Source: CAZLKN01 sp964560135 (GTDB lineage: Bacteria; Actinomycetota; JAICYB01). Taken from it: DNA of 64,000 nt. This document shows, in pieces, positions 16,708 to 25,153 of this stretch (the first letter of the stretch is position 1; each line of letters opens with the position of its first letter). The notes under the pieces were generated by a model. It saw nothing but the letters and a program-made list of their open reading frames with translations. It did no database searches and was not told the origin of the DNA. Location of the stretch: contig CAZLKN010000001.1 in the NCBI GenBank assembly GCA_964560135.1, forward strand, positions 62,001-126,000, given 5' to 3'. The translations under genes and the position numbers were made by a program.

Positions 16708-18092
16708 ATCGGCGCGCCCGAGACCGTGAGCGGCCAGGGACGGATCCGTTCCGCGGCCAGGGCCACGTCCAGCAACAGCGGCTCGGCGTAGCGGCGTCCG
16801 TAGACCTGGAGGCCCACGGGCAGACCGTTGCCGGTGAGCCCGGCGGGGATGCTCACCGCCGGATACCCGGAGATGTTCCCCGGGATCGTGAGCGCCCCCG
16901 TCTCGAAGGGCGCGACGCCGACCCCTTCCACCTCCTGCGGCGGGGGACCGTCGGCGTCGAAGGCCTCGTAGGGGTTCGTGGCGCAGAAGACGAGGTCGAC
17001 ATCGGCGAAGATGTCGGCCATCGCCTCGTTGGTGTCCACGCGGAAGGATTCCGCCATCGCCGCGGCGGCGATCGTGTAGTGCTCGAAGAAGCCGCACCCG
17101 AACTGCACCGGCTCGGACATCTCCTCGGCCCGGTTCGGCCAGTGGTCACCGAAGGTCTCGTAGAGCTCCGGGAGTCCGGCGGCCCCCCAGGCGAGCAGGT
17201 TCGCCGGCAGCGCGACCTCACGCTTCACACGCGTGAGACGGAGCTCGGTGATCAGGTCCTCGGCCAGGTCGGTCACGATGCGCCGGACCTCGGAGGTGAT
17301 CCTGGTGGTGCCGAGGTCGGGTGCAACCACCGCGTGCAGGCCGGCCAGGTCGTGGGATCCGAGACCCGCCTCCCAGCCGTCCACGCGTGGCAGGGAGAAC
17401 GGGTCGCGCGGGTCGTAGCCGTTGCAGACGTCGAACCAGCGTGCGGTGTCCCGAACCGACCGGGACACACAGCCGAGGCAGACGTTCAGGAAGCCGATGG
17501 GGCCCCGGGGGCCGAGCGGGATCCGTCCGAAGGTGGACTTGAGGCCGAGCAGCCCCGAGTACCCGGCGGGGATGCGGATCGAGCCGCCCCCGTCGCCGGC
17601 CGTGGCGATCGGGACGAGGCCCGCGGCCACCGCCGCCGCTGAGCCGCCCGACGACCCGCCGGGGGTCCGCTCGAGGTCCCAGGGGTTGCGGGTCGTTCCG
17701 TTGAGCGGGGTGGAGGTCCAGTTCACGAAGCCGATCTCGCTGGAGGTGGTGAGCCCCACGGGCACGGCGCCGGCGTCCAGCAGCCGCTGTACGAAGGTGC
17801 TCGTGTAGGCGGCCTTGCGGTCGCGGTAGATGAGGGAGGCCTGCGTGTCCGGCCAGCTTTCCAGGTAGTCGAGCTCCTTGATCCCGATCGGGACGCCGCC
17901 CAGCGGCAGCGAGACGTCGGCGTCCGCAGCGGCCCGCCGGGCCCGGTCGGGATCAAGGAAGGCGAAGGCATTGACCCCGGAGCGCCCGATCGCATCCAGC
18001 GAGGCCTCGAGGGCCTCGAGGGGCGACAGCTCGGACGCGCGGAAGGCGTCGACGAGCGCGACGGCGTCGGCGAGCCACGGTTCGGGAGCCAT
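16704..18092 (-). CDS. Amidase, amidase-signature family
   Basis: A 462-residue hydrolase of C-N bonds. The Ser-cisSer-Lys triad is visible: K72 (VPIGIKELD), the cis-serine in TPGGSSGGS (about 147-148) and nucleophile S171 (GDGGGSIRIPA). The C-terminus GLPVGLQVYGRRY is typical. It is probably a free-standing amidase and not GatA, since gatB/gatC are absent nearby. Start ATG 18092 lacks a ribosome site but has TACGAT eight bases upstream. Confidence 0.9.
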   Translation of the reverse strand: MAPEPWLADAVALVDAFRASELSPLEALEASLDAIGRSGVNAFAFLDPDRARRAAADADVSLPLGGVPIGIKELDYLESWPDTQASLIYRDRKAAYTSTFVQRLLDAGAVPVGLTTSSEIGFVNWTSTPLNGTTRNPWDLERTPGGSSGGSAAAVAAGLVPIATAGDGGGSIRIPAGYSGLLGLKSTFGRIPLGPRGPIGFLNVCLGCVSRSVRDTARWFDVCNGYDPRDPFSLPRVDGWEAGLGSHDLAGLHAVVAPDLGTTRITSEVRRIVTDLAEDLITELRLTRVKREVALPANLLAWGAAGLPELYETFGDHWPNRAEEMSEPVQFGCGFFEHYTIAAAAMAESFRVDTNEAMADIFADVDLVFCATNPYEAFDADGPPPQEVEGVGVAPFETGALTIPGNISGYPAVSIPAGLTGNGLPVGLQVYGRRYAEPLLLDVALAAERIRPWPLTVSGAPI

Positions 18093-18100
18093 TCCCGCGG

Positions 18101-18106
18101 ATCGTA
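18101..18106 (-). promoter_or_regulatory. -10 box of leaderless amidase gene
   Basis: On the minus strand TACGAT precedes the ATG by eight bases with no ribosome site between. Confidence 0.4.
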
Positions 18107-18120
18107 CCCGACCGGCCCCG

Positions 18121-18126
18121 TAGGAT
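18121..18126 (+). promoter_or_regulatory. -10 box of leaderless nitroreductase gene
   Basis: TAGGAT stands seven bases before ATG 18134. The divergent amidase -10 lies only 14 bases away, so the two promoters are almost back to back. Confidence 0.45.
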
Positions 18127-18133
18127 GACCGGT

Positions 18134-18724
18134 ATGGAGTTCCGGGAGGTCGTGCGGCGGCGCAGGATGGTGCGCAACTTCGCCGACCGTCCGCTCCCCG
18201 ACGGGGCTCTCGACCGCATCCTCGACGTCGGGCTGCGGGCCCCCTCGGCGGGGTTCACGCAGGGCTGGGCGTTCCTCGTGTGCGAGGGGGCCGACCAGAC
18301 CCGGCGGTTCTGGGACGCGGTGTTCCCCGCCGAGCGGCGGGACGGGTTCCGGTGGCCGGGGCTGTTCCGAGCCCCCGCGATCGTCGTGCCGCTGTCCCAC
18401 ATGGACGCCTACCTCGATCGCTACGCGGAGCCCGACAAGGGCTGGACCGACCGCGATCCGGAACGCTGGCCGGTGCCCTACTGGCATGTCGACACCGGCT
18501 TCGCTGCGCTGCTGATGCTCCTCGCCGCCGTGGACGAGGGTCTGGGGGCGCTGTTCTTCGGGGTCTGGGACCAGGACGCCTTCAAGGCCGCCTTCGGCGT
18601 GCCCGAGGCCTACACCCCGATCGGTGCGATCGCCATCGGGCACCCGGCCCCCGACGAACCGTCGTCCTCGCTGCGGCGGGGCCGCCGCGGGATCGAGGAC
18701 GTCGTCCACCGCGGCCGCTGGTGA
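18134..18724 (+). CDS. Nitroreductase-family flavoprotein
   Basis: A 196-residue FMN protein. The FMN-binding arginines are in VVRRRRMVRNFADRP, followed by LRAPSAGFTQGW and, near the end, AYTPIGAIAIGHP. The central section contains a family insert (DKGWTDRDPERWPVPYWHVDTGFAA), as in coenzyme F420-independent actinobacterial nitroreductases. Reaction unknown. ATG 18134 rather than 18125 is favoured because it sits seven bases after a -10-like hexamer. Confidence 0.85.
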   Translation: MEFREVVRRRRMVRNFADRPLPDGALDRILDVGLRAPSAGFTQGWAFLVCEGADQTRRFWDAVFPAERRDGFRWPGLFRAPAIVVPLSHMDAYLDRYAEPDKGWTDRDPERWPVPYWHVDTGFAALLMLLAAVDEGLGALFFGVWDQDAFKAAFGVPEAYTPIGAIAIGHPAPDEPSSSLRRGRRGIEDVVHRGRW

Positions 18725-18734
18725 CGGCTACCCG

Positions 18735-18771
18735 TTGACCGTTACCTCGAGTAACTGTTACCGTTGGTAAC
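18735..18771 (+). promoter_or_regulatory. Tandem TetR operator over the tetR core promoter
   Basis: TTGACC (18735-18740) and TACCGT (18759-18764) form a -35/-10 pair with an 18-base spacer; the start codon follows seven bases later, so the mRNA should be leaderless. Two inverted repeats of the form GTTAC-N5-GTAAC lie at 18741-18755 and 18757-18771, 16 bases apart: one in the spacer, one over the -10 and transcription start. This is a textbook position for self-repression. Confidence 0.8.
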
Positions 18772-19443
18772 ATGAAGGCGAGACGTGGACGCAGGCCCGA
18801 TCCCGAACGTGCCGCGCGGCGAGCGCGCCGACGCGACGAGCTGCTGGACGCCGCCGCTGCGGTGATCCGCCGTGAGGGGCCCACGGCGTCGATGGACGCC
18901 CTGGCTGCCGAGGCCGGCGTCACCAAGCCCATCCTCTACCGCCACTTCGGCGACCGCGCGGGTCTGATCCGTGAGCTCGCCGACCGTTTCGGCGGGGAGC
19001 TGCGGGCCGAGCTGGCGGCAGCGCTCACCGCCGACGGCGGCCCGCAGGAGACCCTGGTTCGGGCGATCGACGGCTACGTCCGGTTCGTCGAGCGCAACCC
19101 GCAGATCTACCGCTTCCTCACCCAGCAGGCGCTGGCCGAGCATCCCGAGGAGACCGTGGGACTGATCCGCGACGTCGGGCGGGAGGTCGCGCTCGTGATC
19201 GGGGAGCGGCTGCGCGAGGCGGGCGCCGACTCGGGGGCCGCGGAGCCCTGGGGCTACGGGATGGTCGGCATGGTGCACCTCGCCACCGACCGGTGGCTGG
19301 CCGAACCGACGATGCCCCGGGAACGGCTCGTGGCCTATCTCGCCGACCTGCTGTGGGCCGGCATGCGCGGGATGGGTATACCCGACGCAGAGACGCAGAC
19401 CGCCGGTGCGATCCCCATCGAGGGACGGAGGAAGGCCCGATGA
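18772..19443 (+). CDS. TetR-family transcriptional regulator
   Basis: A 223-residue repressor. The N-terminal helix-turn-helix is at about 20-68 (RRDELLDAAAAVIRREGPTASMDALAAEAGVTKPILYRHFGDRAGLI); the C-terminal all-helical ligand domain contains a TetR_C-like segment (AIDGYVRFVERNPQIYRFL). It begins at ATG directly after a tandem palindrome. Its stop overlaps the start of the following membrane protein (ATGA), so both are co-expressed and the membrane protein is the probable target. Ligand unknown. Confidence 0.92.
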   Translation: MKARRGRRPDPERAARRARRRDELLDAAAAVIRREGPTASMDALAAEAGVTKPILYRHFGDRAGLIRELADRFGGELRAELAAALTADGGPQETLVRAIDGYVRFVERNPQIYRFLTQQALAEHPEETVGLIRDVGREVALVIGERLREAGADSGAAEPWGYGMVGMVHLATDRWLAEPTMPRERLVAYLADLLWAGMRGMGIPDAETQTAGAIPIEGRRKAR

Positions 19444-21203
19444 CCACGATCCTGCTCGCACACGGGGGCGGTAGCGGAGGCACGAGCCTGGCGAGCTGGC
19501 GCCCGTTGATCGCCCTGCTCGTGGTCTACGCCGGGATCGTCGTCGCTCTCACCGTGTTCGGACGGCACGGCGACCATCCATGGCGCCTCGGACGGTTCCT
19601 GCTCCGCATCCCCCATGGTCTCGAGCGGTTCACGGGGATCCCGGGGTGGGCTGCGGCGACGGTGGGTACGGCGCTATTCGGCCTGCTGGTGGCGGGGATG
19701 GGCTTCTACACCGACGTCGCGTGGCACGTGGCTCTCGGCCGGGACGAGGAGCTGTTCACCGCGCCGCACGCCGCGATCGTCCTCGGACTCCTGCTGATCG
19801 CCGGTGCCGCGATGATCGGCGTGCTGTTCGCGACGTTGCAGCGCGTGCCGACCGGGGCGCGTATCGGGCCGGTGCGGGTGCCGTGGTCGGTCGTCCCCTT
19901 GGGGATCCTCGGTTTCTCGGCTCTCATGGGCTTCCCTCTCGACGAGGTCTGGCACGGGATCTACGGCATCGACGTCACGATGTGGAGCCCGACCCACATG
20001 CTGATGATCCTCGGTGCCGCGCTGTCGCCACTGGCGGCGTGGCTCGTGCTCGCCGAGGCGGGCGTGTCCGCCCGGGGTGCCTGGGGGCGCGGGGTGCACG
20101 CCGTGACGGCGTGGCTCGTCCTCCAGGGGCTCGCGGCCCCGATGGGGGAGTTCGTGTTCGGTGTCCCGCAGTTCCAGCAGCTCTTCCACCCGCTGCTCAC
20201 GATCCTGGCCGGGGGCTTCGCGCTCGTCGTCGTCCGGCTCGTGCTCGGCCGCGGCTGGGCTCTCGGGATCGCGGTGTTCACGTTCGTCTTCGACCTGGGA
20301 GGGATCCCGGGGATGCCCGACAGCCCGGTGAACATGCGCGCCGGCGGGTTCTACCTCGTCTCCGCGGCGGCCGTCGAGGCCGCCGGATGGCTGTTCGGCA
20401 CGGACCGGCGGCTGCGGTTCGCGATCGCATCCGGACTCGGCGTGGGCACGCTCGGCATGGCCGGGGAGTTCTGGTGGAACGCCGGGGCCCACCAGCCGTG
20501 GACGACGGCACTCCTGCCCGACGCCGCGATCCTCGGACTCGTCGCGGCGGTCGCCGTGGCCGTCCTCGGTGCGGCCTACGGCGGATCGGTGGCGCTCCGT
20601 GGGGCGGGGATCCGGCCTGCCGCGATTGCGGTGGCCGTCCTCGTGGCGGTGGCTGCGATCCTGTGGCCCATGCCTCGGCGCGTCGGCGACGTGCACGCGG
20701 ACCTGCGACTGACCGAGGCCGCACCGGGCGAGGTGACCGTTCACGTGACCCTCGATCCGCCGGACGCCGCCGCCGACGCGCGCTGGTTCCAGGTGATCGC
20801 CTGGCAGGGCGGCGACCTGCACGTGGCGGAGCTCCGTCCTCTGGGAGACGGGCGCTACGTGGCGACCGGACCGATGCCGGTCACCGGCTCCAGCAAGACG
20901 CTCGTCCGGTTGCAGCGCGGGGCCGAGCTGATGGCCGCCCCCGTGTATCTGCCGGCCGACCCGGAGATCGACGCTCCCGAGATCCCCGCGGTGGACCGCT
21001 CGGTCGCGTTCGCCGGCGAGCAGCGCTTCCTGCTGCGCGAAACCCGGCCCGGCCCTCCCGCGTTCTCGATCGCCGTCCACGGCCTGCTGGCCCTGGCCTC
21101 GCTGGCCTGGGTGCTCTCGCTGGCGTGGGCCGCCTCCCGCGTCTACGCGGACGAGACCGTGAGCGTCGCGGTCCCCGCCGGGACCGTCACCTCCAGGCCC
21201 TGA
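19440..21203 (+). CDS. Unknown polytopic membrane protein with paired W-H motifs and extracytoplasmic domain
   Basis: A 587-residue protein. About ten or eleven hydrophobic helices span residues 18-420, followed by a beta-rich soluble domain (about 425-555) and a final helix near 560. Two related motifs occur in the membrane part: FYTDVAWHVALGRDEELFTAPH (split here as DVAWH and FTAPH) and DEVWHGIYG with MWSPTH. The repeated D-x-x-WH...PH/PTH pattern suggests an internal duplication and possibly a metal or haem site. A third histidine cluster, GEFWWNAGAHQPW, lies later. It is translationally coupled to tetR. I do not recognise a characterised family. Confidence 0.8.
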   Translation: MTTILLAHGGGSGGTSLASWRPLIALLVVYAGIVVALTVFGRHGDHPWRLGRFLLRIPHGLERFTGIPGWAAATVGTALFGLLVAGMGFYTDVAWHVALGRDEELFTAPHAAIVLGLLLIAGAAMIGVLFATLQRVPTGARIGPVRVPWSVVPLGILGFSALMGFPLDEVWHGIYGIDVTMWSPTHMLMILGAALSPLAAWLVLAEAGVSARGAWGRGVHAVTAWLVLQGLAAPMGEFVFGVPQFQQLFHPLLTILAGGFALVVVRLVLGRGWALGIAVFTFVFDLGGIPGMPDSPVNMRAGGFYLVSAAAVEAAGWLFGTDRRLRFAIASGLGVGTLGMAGEFWWNAGAHQPWTTALLPDAAILGLVAAVAVAVLGAAYGGSVALRGAGIRPAAIAVAVLVAVAAILWPMPRRVGDVHADLRLTEAAPGEVTVHVTLDPPDAAADARWFQVIAWQGGDLHVAELRPLGDGRYVATGPMPVTGSSKTLVRLQRGAELMAAPVYLPADPEIDAPEIPAVDRSVAFAGEQRFLLRETRPGPPAFSIAVHGLLALASLAWVLSLAWAASRVYADETVSVAVPAGTVTSRP

Positions 21204-23302
21204 GCGGTGACGGAGCTCGGCACGGTGTTGCCGTCGCCGTCCACCACGACCGCACCCGCCGCGAAATCCCCGGCGAGCAGGATCACCGTCGCCTCGTCGG
21301 CGTCGGTGGTGAGCTCGATGTCGCTCGCCGTCGAGATCGCCGCCTCGGCCAGCACGATGGTCGCCCCGGCCACACCGCGCAGGCGCAGGCTGAGCGCATT
21401 GGCGGTGGCGTCGTCGCCCAGGGTGCGGTCGAGACCGTTGGTGATGTGCGGCGTCGGGGGGCCGAGCGCCACGCCCGACATATCCGTGGTCTGGGGGACG
21501 CGGGCGGCGATCGCCGCCGACACCGCTTCGACCTCCGCCATCTCCAGGGCGTTCTGCACGTCGCGGACCCAGTAGGAGGATCGCAGGTCGTAGCCGAGGG
21601 CCTCGACGTGGCCGAGGATCACATCCCGCTCCGCGTCGTCCTTGTCCGTGGTCCACATCGACGGCCGCACCTTGAAATGGACGCGGGCCGGATCGGTGAC
21701 GCGCTCGCGTCCGGCGATCCACGCCGACTCGCGACTCCACTCGTCGACCCAGACGAACGTCAGGTGGTCCATCCCCGGGTGCTCGTGAAAGCGGTACTCG
21801 TACCCGAGCTCGTGGAAGCGTGCCGCCTGCTCCCGGACGCCGGTGATCGGGACGAGCTCGTCGTTGGTGCCGTGGACGATCATCGTCGGGATGTGCTGCA
21901 TGTTCTCGAGCCGGTCGAAGTCGGTGGGGACACCGGCCCACGACACCGCGGACGAGAACAGCTCGGGGAACAGCGTCCCCAGCCGGTAGGTGCCGTAGCC
22001 GCCCATCGAGTATCCGCCGAGCGTGATGCGGTCGGGATCGATGAGGAACCGGCTCTGGACGTCGTTGAACACCTCCAGGGTGTCCACGAATGCTTCGTTG
22101 CGGTACCAGCCGTCCGGCCCCCGGGCCAGCGGTGTGGCGACGATCGCGCCGCGCGCGTCCCCGATCTGCTCGTACATCGTGAAGTAGCTCGTGGCGTTCT
22201 CACCGCCCCGGTACTGGTTGTGGTGGACCGAGAGCGAGTGCAGGAGCAGGAACAGCGGCGTCGGCTCCTGCGGGTCGTAGTCCTGCGGGATCCAGAGCCC
22301 GTATGGCTGCAGCTCGCTGCGGTACTGCGGGAAGCTGTCGCCGGCGCCCGCGCCGAGGTCCTGGCGGGAGCGGAAGATCGCGTTGTAGAAGCCGGGCTCG
22401 AGCTCGAAGGTCTCGCTCGCGCCGGCATGCAGCTTGCCGAGGTCGACGTCGTGGCCGAAGTCGGCGACGTCGCCGATGAGGAGCGCTTGCGCCTGGGCGT
22501 CCTCCTGCCAGGCGCCACCGCGGGGCTCGAGCTCGCGGGCGTTGAAGGCGAGGTCGAACACGCGGGTGAGGCTCGGGCCGCCGGAGTTGAAGGTGCCGGG
22601 GACCACGCCGCCGGGGAGGCCCACCATCCACTGGGGGCCGACGGGGCAGGCCGACGGGAGGTCCGAGCAGGGCTGCTGCAGCCCCGCTCCCACGTTCAGC
22701 CGCAGCGTGTCGCCGGTGGCGACTCCGGGGATCCGGAGGTCGATGGTGTTGGCGTCCACGTCCACGTGCGCCCCGTAGCCCGCCGCCGAGCCGTCGGCGC
22801 GGTCGAGGTACACGGAGCCGCCGGAGACGGTGGCGAACACATCCCAGGGGGAGCGCACGCCCGCGTCGTAGGGCCACAGCCGCACGTCGGCGTCGCCGGT
22901 GTCCACCGCGACGCCGATGATCGGCACGGCCGGATCGACCAGGGTGTTGAGGGTCACGCGCACGTCGAGATCGTCGCCGTCGGCACGCACCCGGACCTCG
23001 GCGATGTCCGCGGCGTTGCCGGCGTAGGCGTCCCCGGCCGGGTAGCGGAAGTCGCCGCGGGTCGCGGCCAGCGTCACCCGCTGGGCGGCGCCGGCGGGGG
23101 TGGTGTCGGCACCGTAGTCGTCGAAGATGAAGTCCTGCCAGATCCACTCGCCGGTGTCGTGGATGCCCGTGCCGCCGAACATCGTGGCATCGCCCACCCA
23201 CGGTTCCGGTACCGGTGGCCCGATGATGACCTCATCGGCCCCCACGGGCGCACCCGTCACGACCAGCGCGACGATCAGAGCCAGCACGCTACGGCGTCGC
23301 AT
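21143..23302 (-). CDS. Secreted alpha/beta-hydrolase esterase/peptidase with N-terminal beta-sandwich domain
   Basis: A 719-residue exported protein with signal peptide RRRSVLALIVALVVTGAPVGA. Residues about 45-300 form a DOMON/glucodextranase-like beta-sandwich (WQDFIFDDYG, VPIIGVAVDTGDADV). The catalytic part (about 330-600) has the nucleophile elbow GGYSMGGYG, an acid in HGTNDELVP and histidine in HPGMDHLTF, as in polyhydroxybutyrate-depolymerase/prolyl-oligopeptidase relatives. A short C-terminal beta domain follows. The N-terminal domain resembles the protein at 1-895. Its 3' end overlaps the converging membrane protein gene by 61 bases. Confidence 0.85.
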   Translation of the reverse strand: MRRRSVLALIVALVVTGAPVGADEVIIGPPVPEPWVGDATMFGGTGIHDTGEWIWQDFIFDDYGADTTPAGAAQRVTLAATRGDFRYPAGDAYAGNAADIAEVRVRADGDDLDVRVTLNTLVDPAVPIIGVAVDTGDADVRLWPYDAGVRSPWDVFATVSGGSVYLDRADGSAAGYGAHVDVDANTIDLRIPGVATGDTLRLNVGAGLQQPCSDLPSACPVGPQWMVGLPGGVVPGTFNSGGPSLTRVFDLAFNARELEPRGGAWQEDAQAQALLIGDVADFGHDVDLGKLHAGASETFELEPGFYNAIFRSRQDLGAGAGDSFPQYRSELQPYGLWIPQDYDPQEPTPLFLLLHSLSVHHNQYRGGENATSYFTMYEQIGDARGAIVATPLARGPDGWYRNEAFVDTLEVFNDVQSRFLIDPDRITLGGYSMGGYGTYRLGTLFPELFSSAVSWAGVPTDFDRLENMQHIPTMIVHGTNDELVPITGVREQAARFHELGYEYRFHEHPGMDHLTFVWVDEWSRESAWIAGRERVTDPARVHFKVRPSMWTTDKDDAERDVILGHVEALGYDLRSSYWVRDVQNALEMAEVEAVSAAIAARVPQTTDMSGVALGPPTPHITNGLDRTLGDDATANALSLRLRGVAGATIVLAEAAISTASDIELTTDADEATVILLAGDFAAGAVVVDGDGNTVPSSVTAQGLEVTVPAGTATLTVSSA

Positions 23303-23319
23303 GGTGCACTACCCCCTCG

Positions 23320-23337
23320 CTTGACTACCCGGTCAAG
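23320..23337. promoter_or_regulatory. 18-bp inverted repeat in divergent esterase/RNase D region
   Basis: CTTGAC-N6-GTCAAG is a perfect 6-bp inverted repeat, 18 bases before the esterase start. Each arm holds a TTGAC that could be a -35 for one direction, and the shape resembles TetR-type operators. Which of these it is cannot be decided here. Confidence 0.4.
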
Positions 23338-23385
23338 GAAATTGATTCGACGTCGGCGGCCCGCCTCCTGCTCCGCGCGAACGTG

Positions 23386-23391
23386 TACCCT
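23386..23391 (+). promoter_or_regulatory. -10 box of leaderless rnd
   Basis: TACCCT stands eight bases before the ATG at 23400, without a ribosome site between. Confidence 0.4.
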
Positions 23392-23399
23392 CGGGACGC

Positions 23400-24626
23400 A
23401 TGACCGTCGACACGAGCCCCGAGCAGCTCCCGTGGCGGATGGTCGTCGAGCCCGACGACCTCGCCGAGCTGTGTACGGACCTCCGGGCCGCGGGGCGTTT
23501 CGGCATCGACATGGAGTTCAGCCGGGAGCGGACCTACTACGCGACCCTGGAGCTCGTCCAGGTTGCGTCCCCCGACCAGCTTGCGATCGTGGATCCGCTG
23601 CGGATCGAGGACCTGTCCCCGCTGTTCGACCTCGTCGCCGACCCGGACGTGGAGTGCGTCTTCCACGCCGGCTCCCAGGACCTCGAGATCATGTACCAGG
23701 CCGCCGAACGGGAGCCCCGTCGCGTTTTCGACACGCAGATCGCCGCCGCGCTCGTCGGCTTCGGCGATCAGACCCGCTACGACATCCTCGTCCGCAAGAT
23801 GCTGAACCGGAAGCTCTCCAAGCATCAGTCGACCACGGACTGGGCCAAGCGTCCCCTGAGCGAGGAGCAGGTCGCCTACGCGCTGGACGACGTCCGCTAC
23901 CTGCTGCCGCTGCGCGACGCGCTGGCCGAGCGGCTGGACAAGGAGGGTCGAAGCGGCTGGGTGGCCGAGGAGATGCAGCACCTCGAGCAGGCCGCTACCT
24001 ACATCAAGGATCCGGAGTCGCTGCTGCGCGGCATCAAGGGTTTCGGCAAGCTGGACGGCGAGCAGCTCGCGATCCTGCGCGAGCTCGCCGTGTGGCGCAC
24101 CGAGCTCGCCCAGCGGCGCAACCAGCCGATCCGTTGGGTCGTGCCGGACGACGTCCTGCTTGCGATCGCCCGGCGCAAGCCGAGCAAGATCGAGCAGTTG
24201 ACGGAGCTGCGCCGCCTTTCGCAGAAGGTCGCCGAGCGCGAGGGGGCCGAGATCCTGGAGCGGGTGAAGCGGGCCCGCTCGCTGCCGTCCGACGATCGGC
24301 CGCAGGTGAGGGCCTTCGAGGCCGAGGACCGCGTGATCGACGCCGTCGTGGAGCTGCTGGACGTGTGGGTGCGCCAGCGCGCACACGACACCGGCGTCGC
24401 CGCCTCCTACCTGGGTACGCGCAAGCACATCACCGAGCTCGTCCGGGCGGTGCGCGCCGGCACCCACGAGAGCGACCCGCCGGAGCTGCTGCGGGGCTGG
24501 CGGCGGGAGCTCGTCGGTGACGAGCTCGTGGACCTCGCCGAGGGCCGGACGGGCATCGCGGTGGATCCATCCACGGGCCGGGTGCATCCTGTTGCTCATC
24601 CTGGTGAGGCGAGAGGTGGTGCATAG
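23400..24626 (+). CDS. rnd: Ribonuclease D
   Basis: A 408-residue 3'-5' exoribonuclease for tRNA/stable-RNA maturation. The DEDD exonuclease domain has D37 and E39 (FGIDMEF), the second acidic residue in FHAGSQDLEIM, and YALDDVRYL (DEDDy tyrosine and aspartate). An HRDC domain follows (about 215-295, LAVWRTELAQRRNQPIRWV). The C-terminal ~100 residues form a second helical domain as in actinobacterial RNase D. Confidence 0.94.
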   Translation: MTVDTSPEQLPWRMVVEPDDLAELCTDLRAAGRFGIDMEFSRERTYYATLELVQVASPDQLAIVDPLRIEDLSPLFDLVADPDVECVFHAGSQDLEIMYQAAEREPRRVFDTQIAAALVGFGDQTRYDILVRKMLNRKLSKHQSTTDWAKRPLSEEQVAYALDDVRYLLPLRDALAERLDKEGRSGWVAEEMQHLEQAATYIKDPESLLRGIKGFGKLDGEQLAILRELAVWRTELAQRRNQPIRWVVPDDVLLAIARRKPSKIEQLTELRRLSQKVAEREGAEILERVKRARSLPSDDRPQVRAFEAEDRVIDAVVELLDVWVRQRAHDTGVAASYLGTRKHITELVRAVRAGTHESDPPELLRGWRRELVGDELVDLAEGRTGIAVDPSTGRVHPVAHPGEARGGA

Positions 24627-24628
24627 GA

Positions 24629-25105
24629 ATGAGATGGTCTTCCCTCGATGGGCTGCTCCGGGGCTCTCTGTTGGTGTTGCTCGTCGTGCTACTCGGGGTC
24701 ATGGGGTGGTTGACGGTCGGTGCCGACCCCGGGACTCAAGCCGAAGCTTCCTATCCTCCGTCCCCGGAACCCCAGGAGCCGTTTCCGACGGGGATCTTTG
24801 ACGATCCCTCTCACCCTGGGGGCGCCCGTGCCGCTGATTACATGTTCAGTAACCGGTGGAACGGTGTTGCGGGTTCGAGGCTGTTGATCGTCCACGCCGG
24901 TGCATTTCGTGACGCTTCAGAACAAGGGTTGTTGTTCATGCTCGAGTTCGACGAGGAACGGTTGCTTGTCGACGGAGACGTTCACCTCGTCCCAGGGCAG
25001 ACAGGGATGGCCCGGATCGAGGCGGACGCGGGAACGCTCCTGACGATTTCGACGAGTGGGGGCGGGACCTACACATTCGATGCGTCCGATGGGACGTGGC
25101 AATGA
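24629..25105 (+). CDS. Unknown membrane-anchored protein of atypical composition
   Basis: A 158-residue protein with one N-terminal helix (about 10-28, LRGSLLVLLVVLLGVMGWL), a proline-rich linker (SYPPSPEPQEPFP) and a small beta-rich extracytoplasmic domain (about 65-158; LLIVHAGAF, LLFMLEFDEERLLVD, GTYTFDASDGTW). Base composition is clearly lower in G+C than its neighbours (24901-24960 counts to 50%), which hints at recent transfer. Start ATG follows the rnd stop by two bases with AGGTGG/TAGGA upstream. No family recognised. Confidence 0.65.
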   Translation: MRWSSLDGLLRGSLLVLLVVLLGVMGWLTVGADPGTQAEASYPPSPEPQEPFPTGIFDDPSHPGGARAADYMFSNRWNGVAGSRLLIVHAGAFRDASEQGLLFMLEFDEERLLVDGDVHLVPGQTGMARIEADAGTLLTISTSGGGTYTFDASDGTWQ

Positions 25106-25123
25106 AGGGGTTCGCTCCGCGCA

Positions 25124-25144
25124 GGGGAAGATGGCTCGTTCCCC
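25124..25144. terminator. Bidirectional terminator-like hairpin
   Basis: GGGGAA and TTCCCC form a 6-bp stem with a 9-base loop in the 48-base gap between two converging genes. No T-run follows, as is common at high G+C. Confidence 0.35.
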
Positions 25145-25153
25145 GATAGCCGT

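Noticed and set aside
16704..18092. Amidase considered as GatA of tRNA amidation
   Set aside because: No gatB or gatC nearby and the region around the substrate pocket is unlike GatA.
19580..24520. A 1646-codon open frame on the plus strand
   Set aside because: It is Arg/Pro/Gly-rich shadow sequence across several recognised genes in other frames; no domain or start signal.
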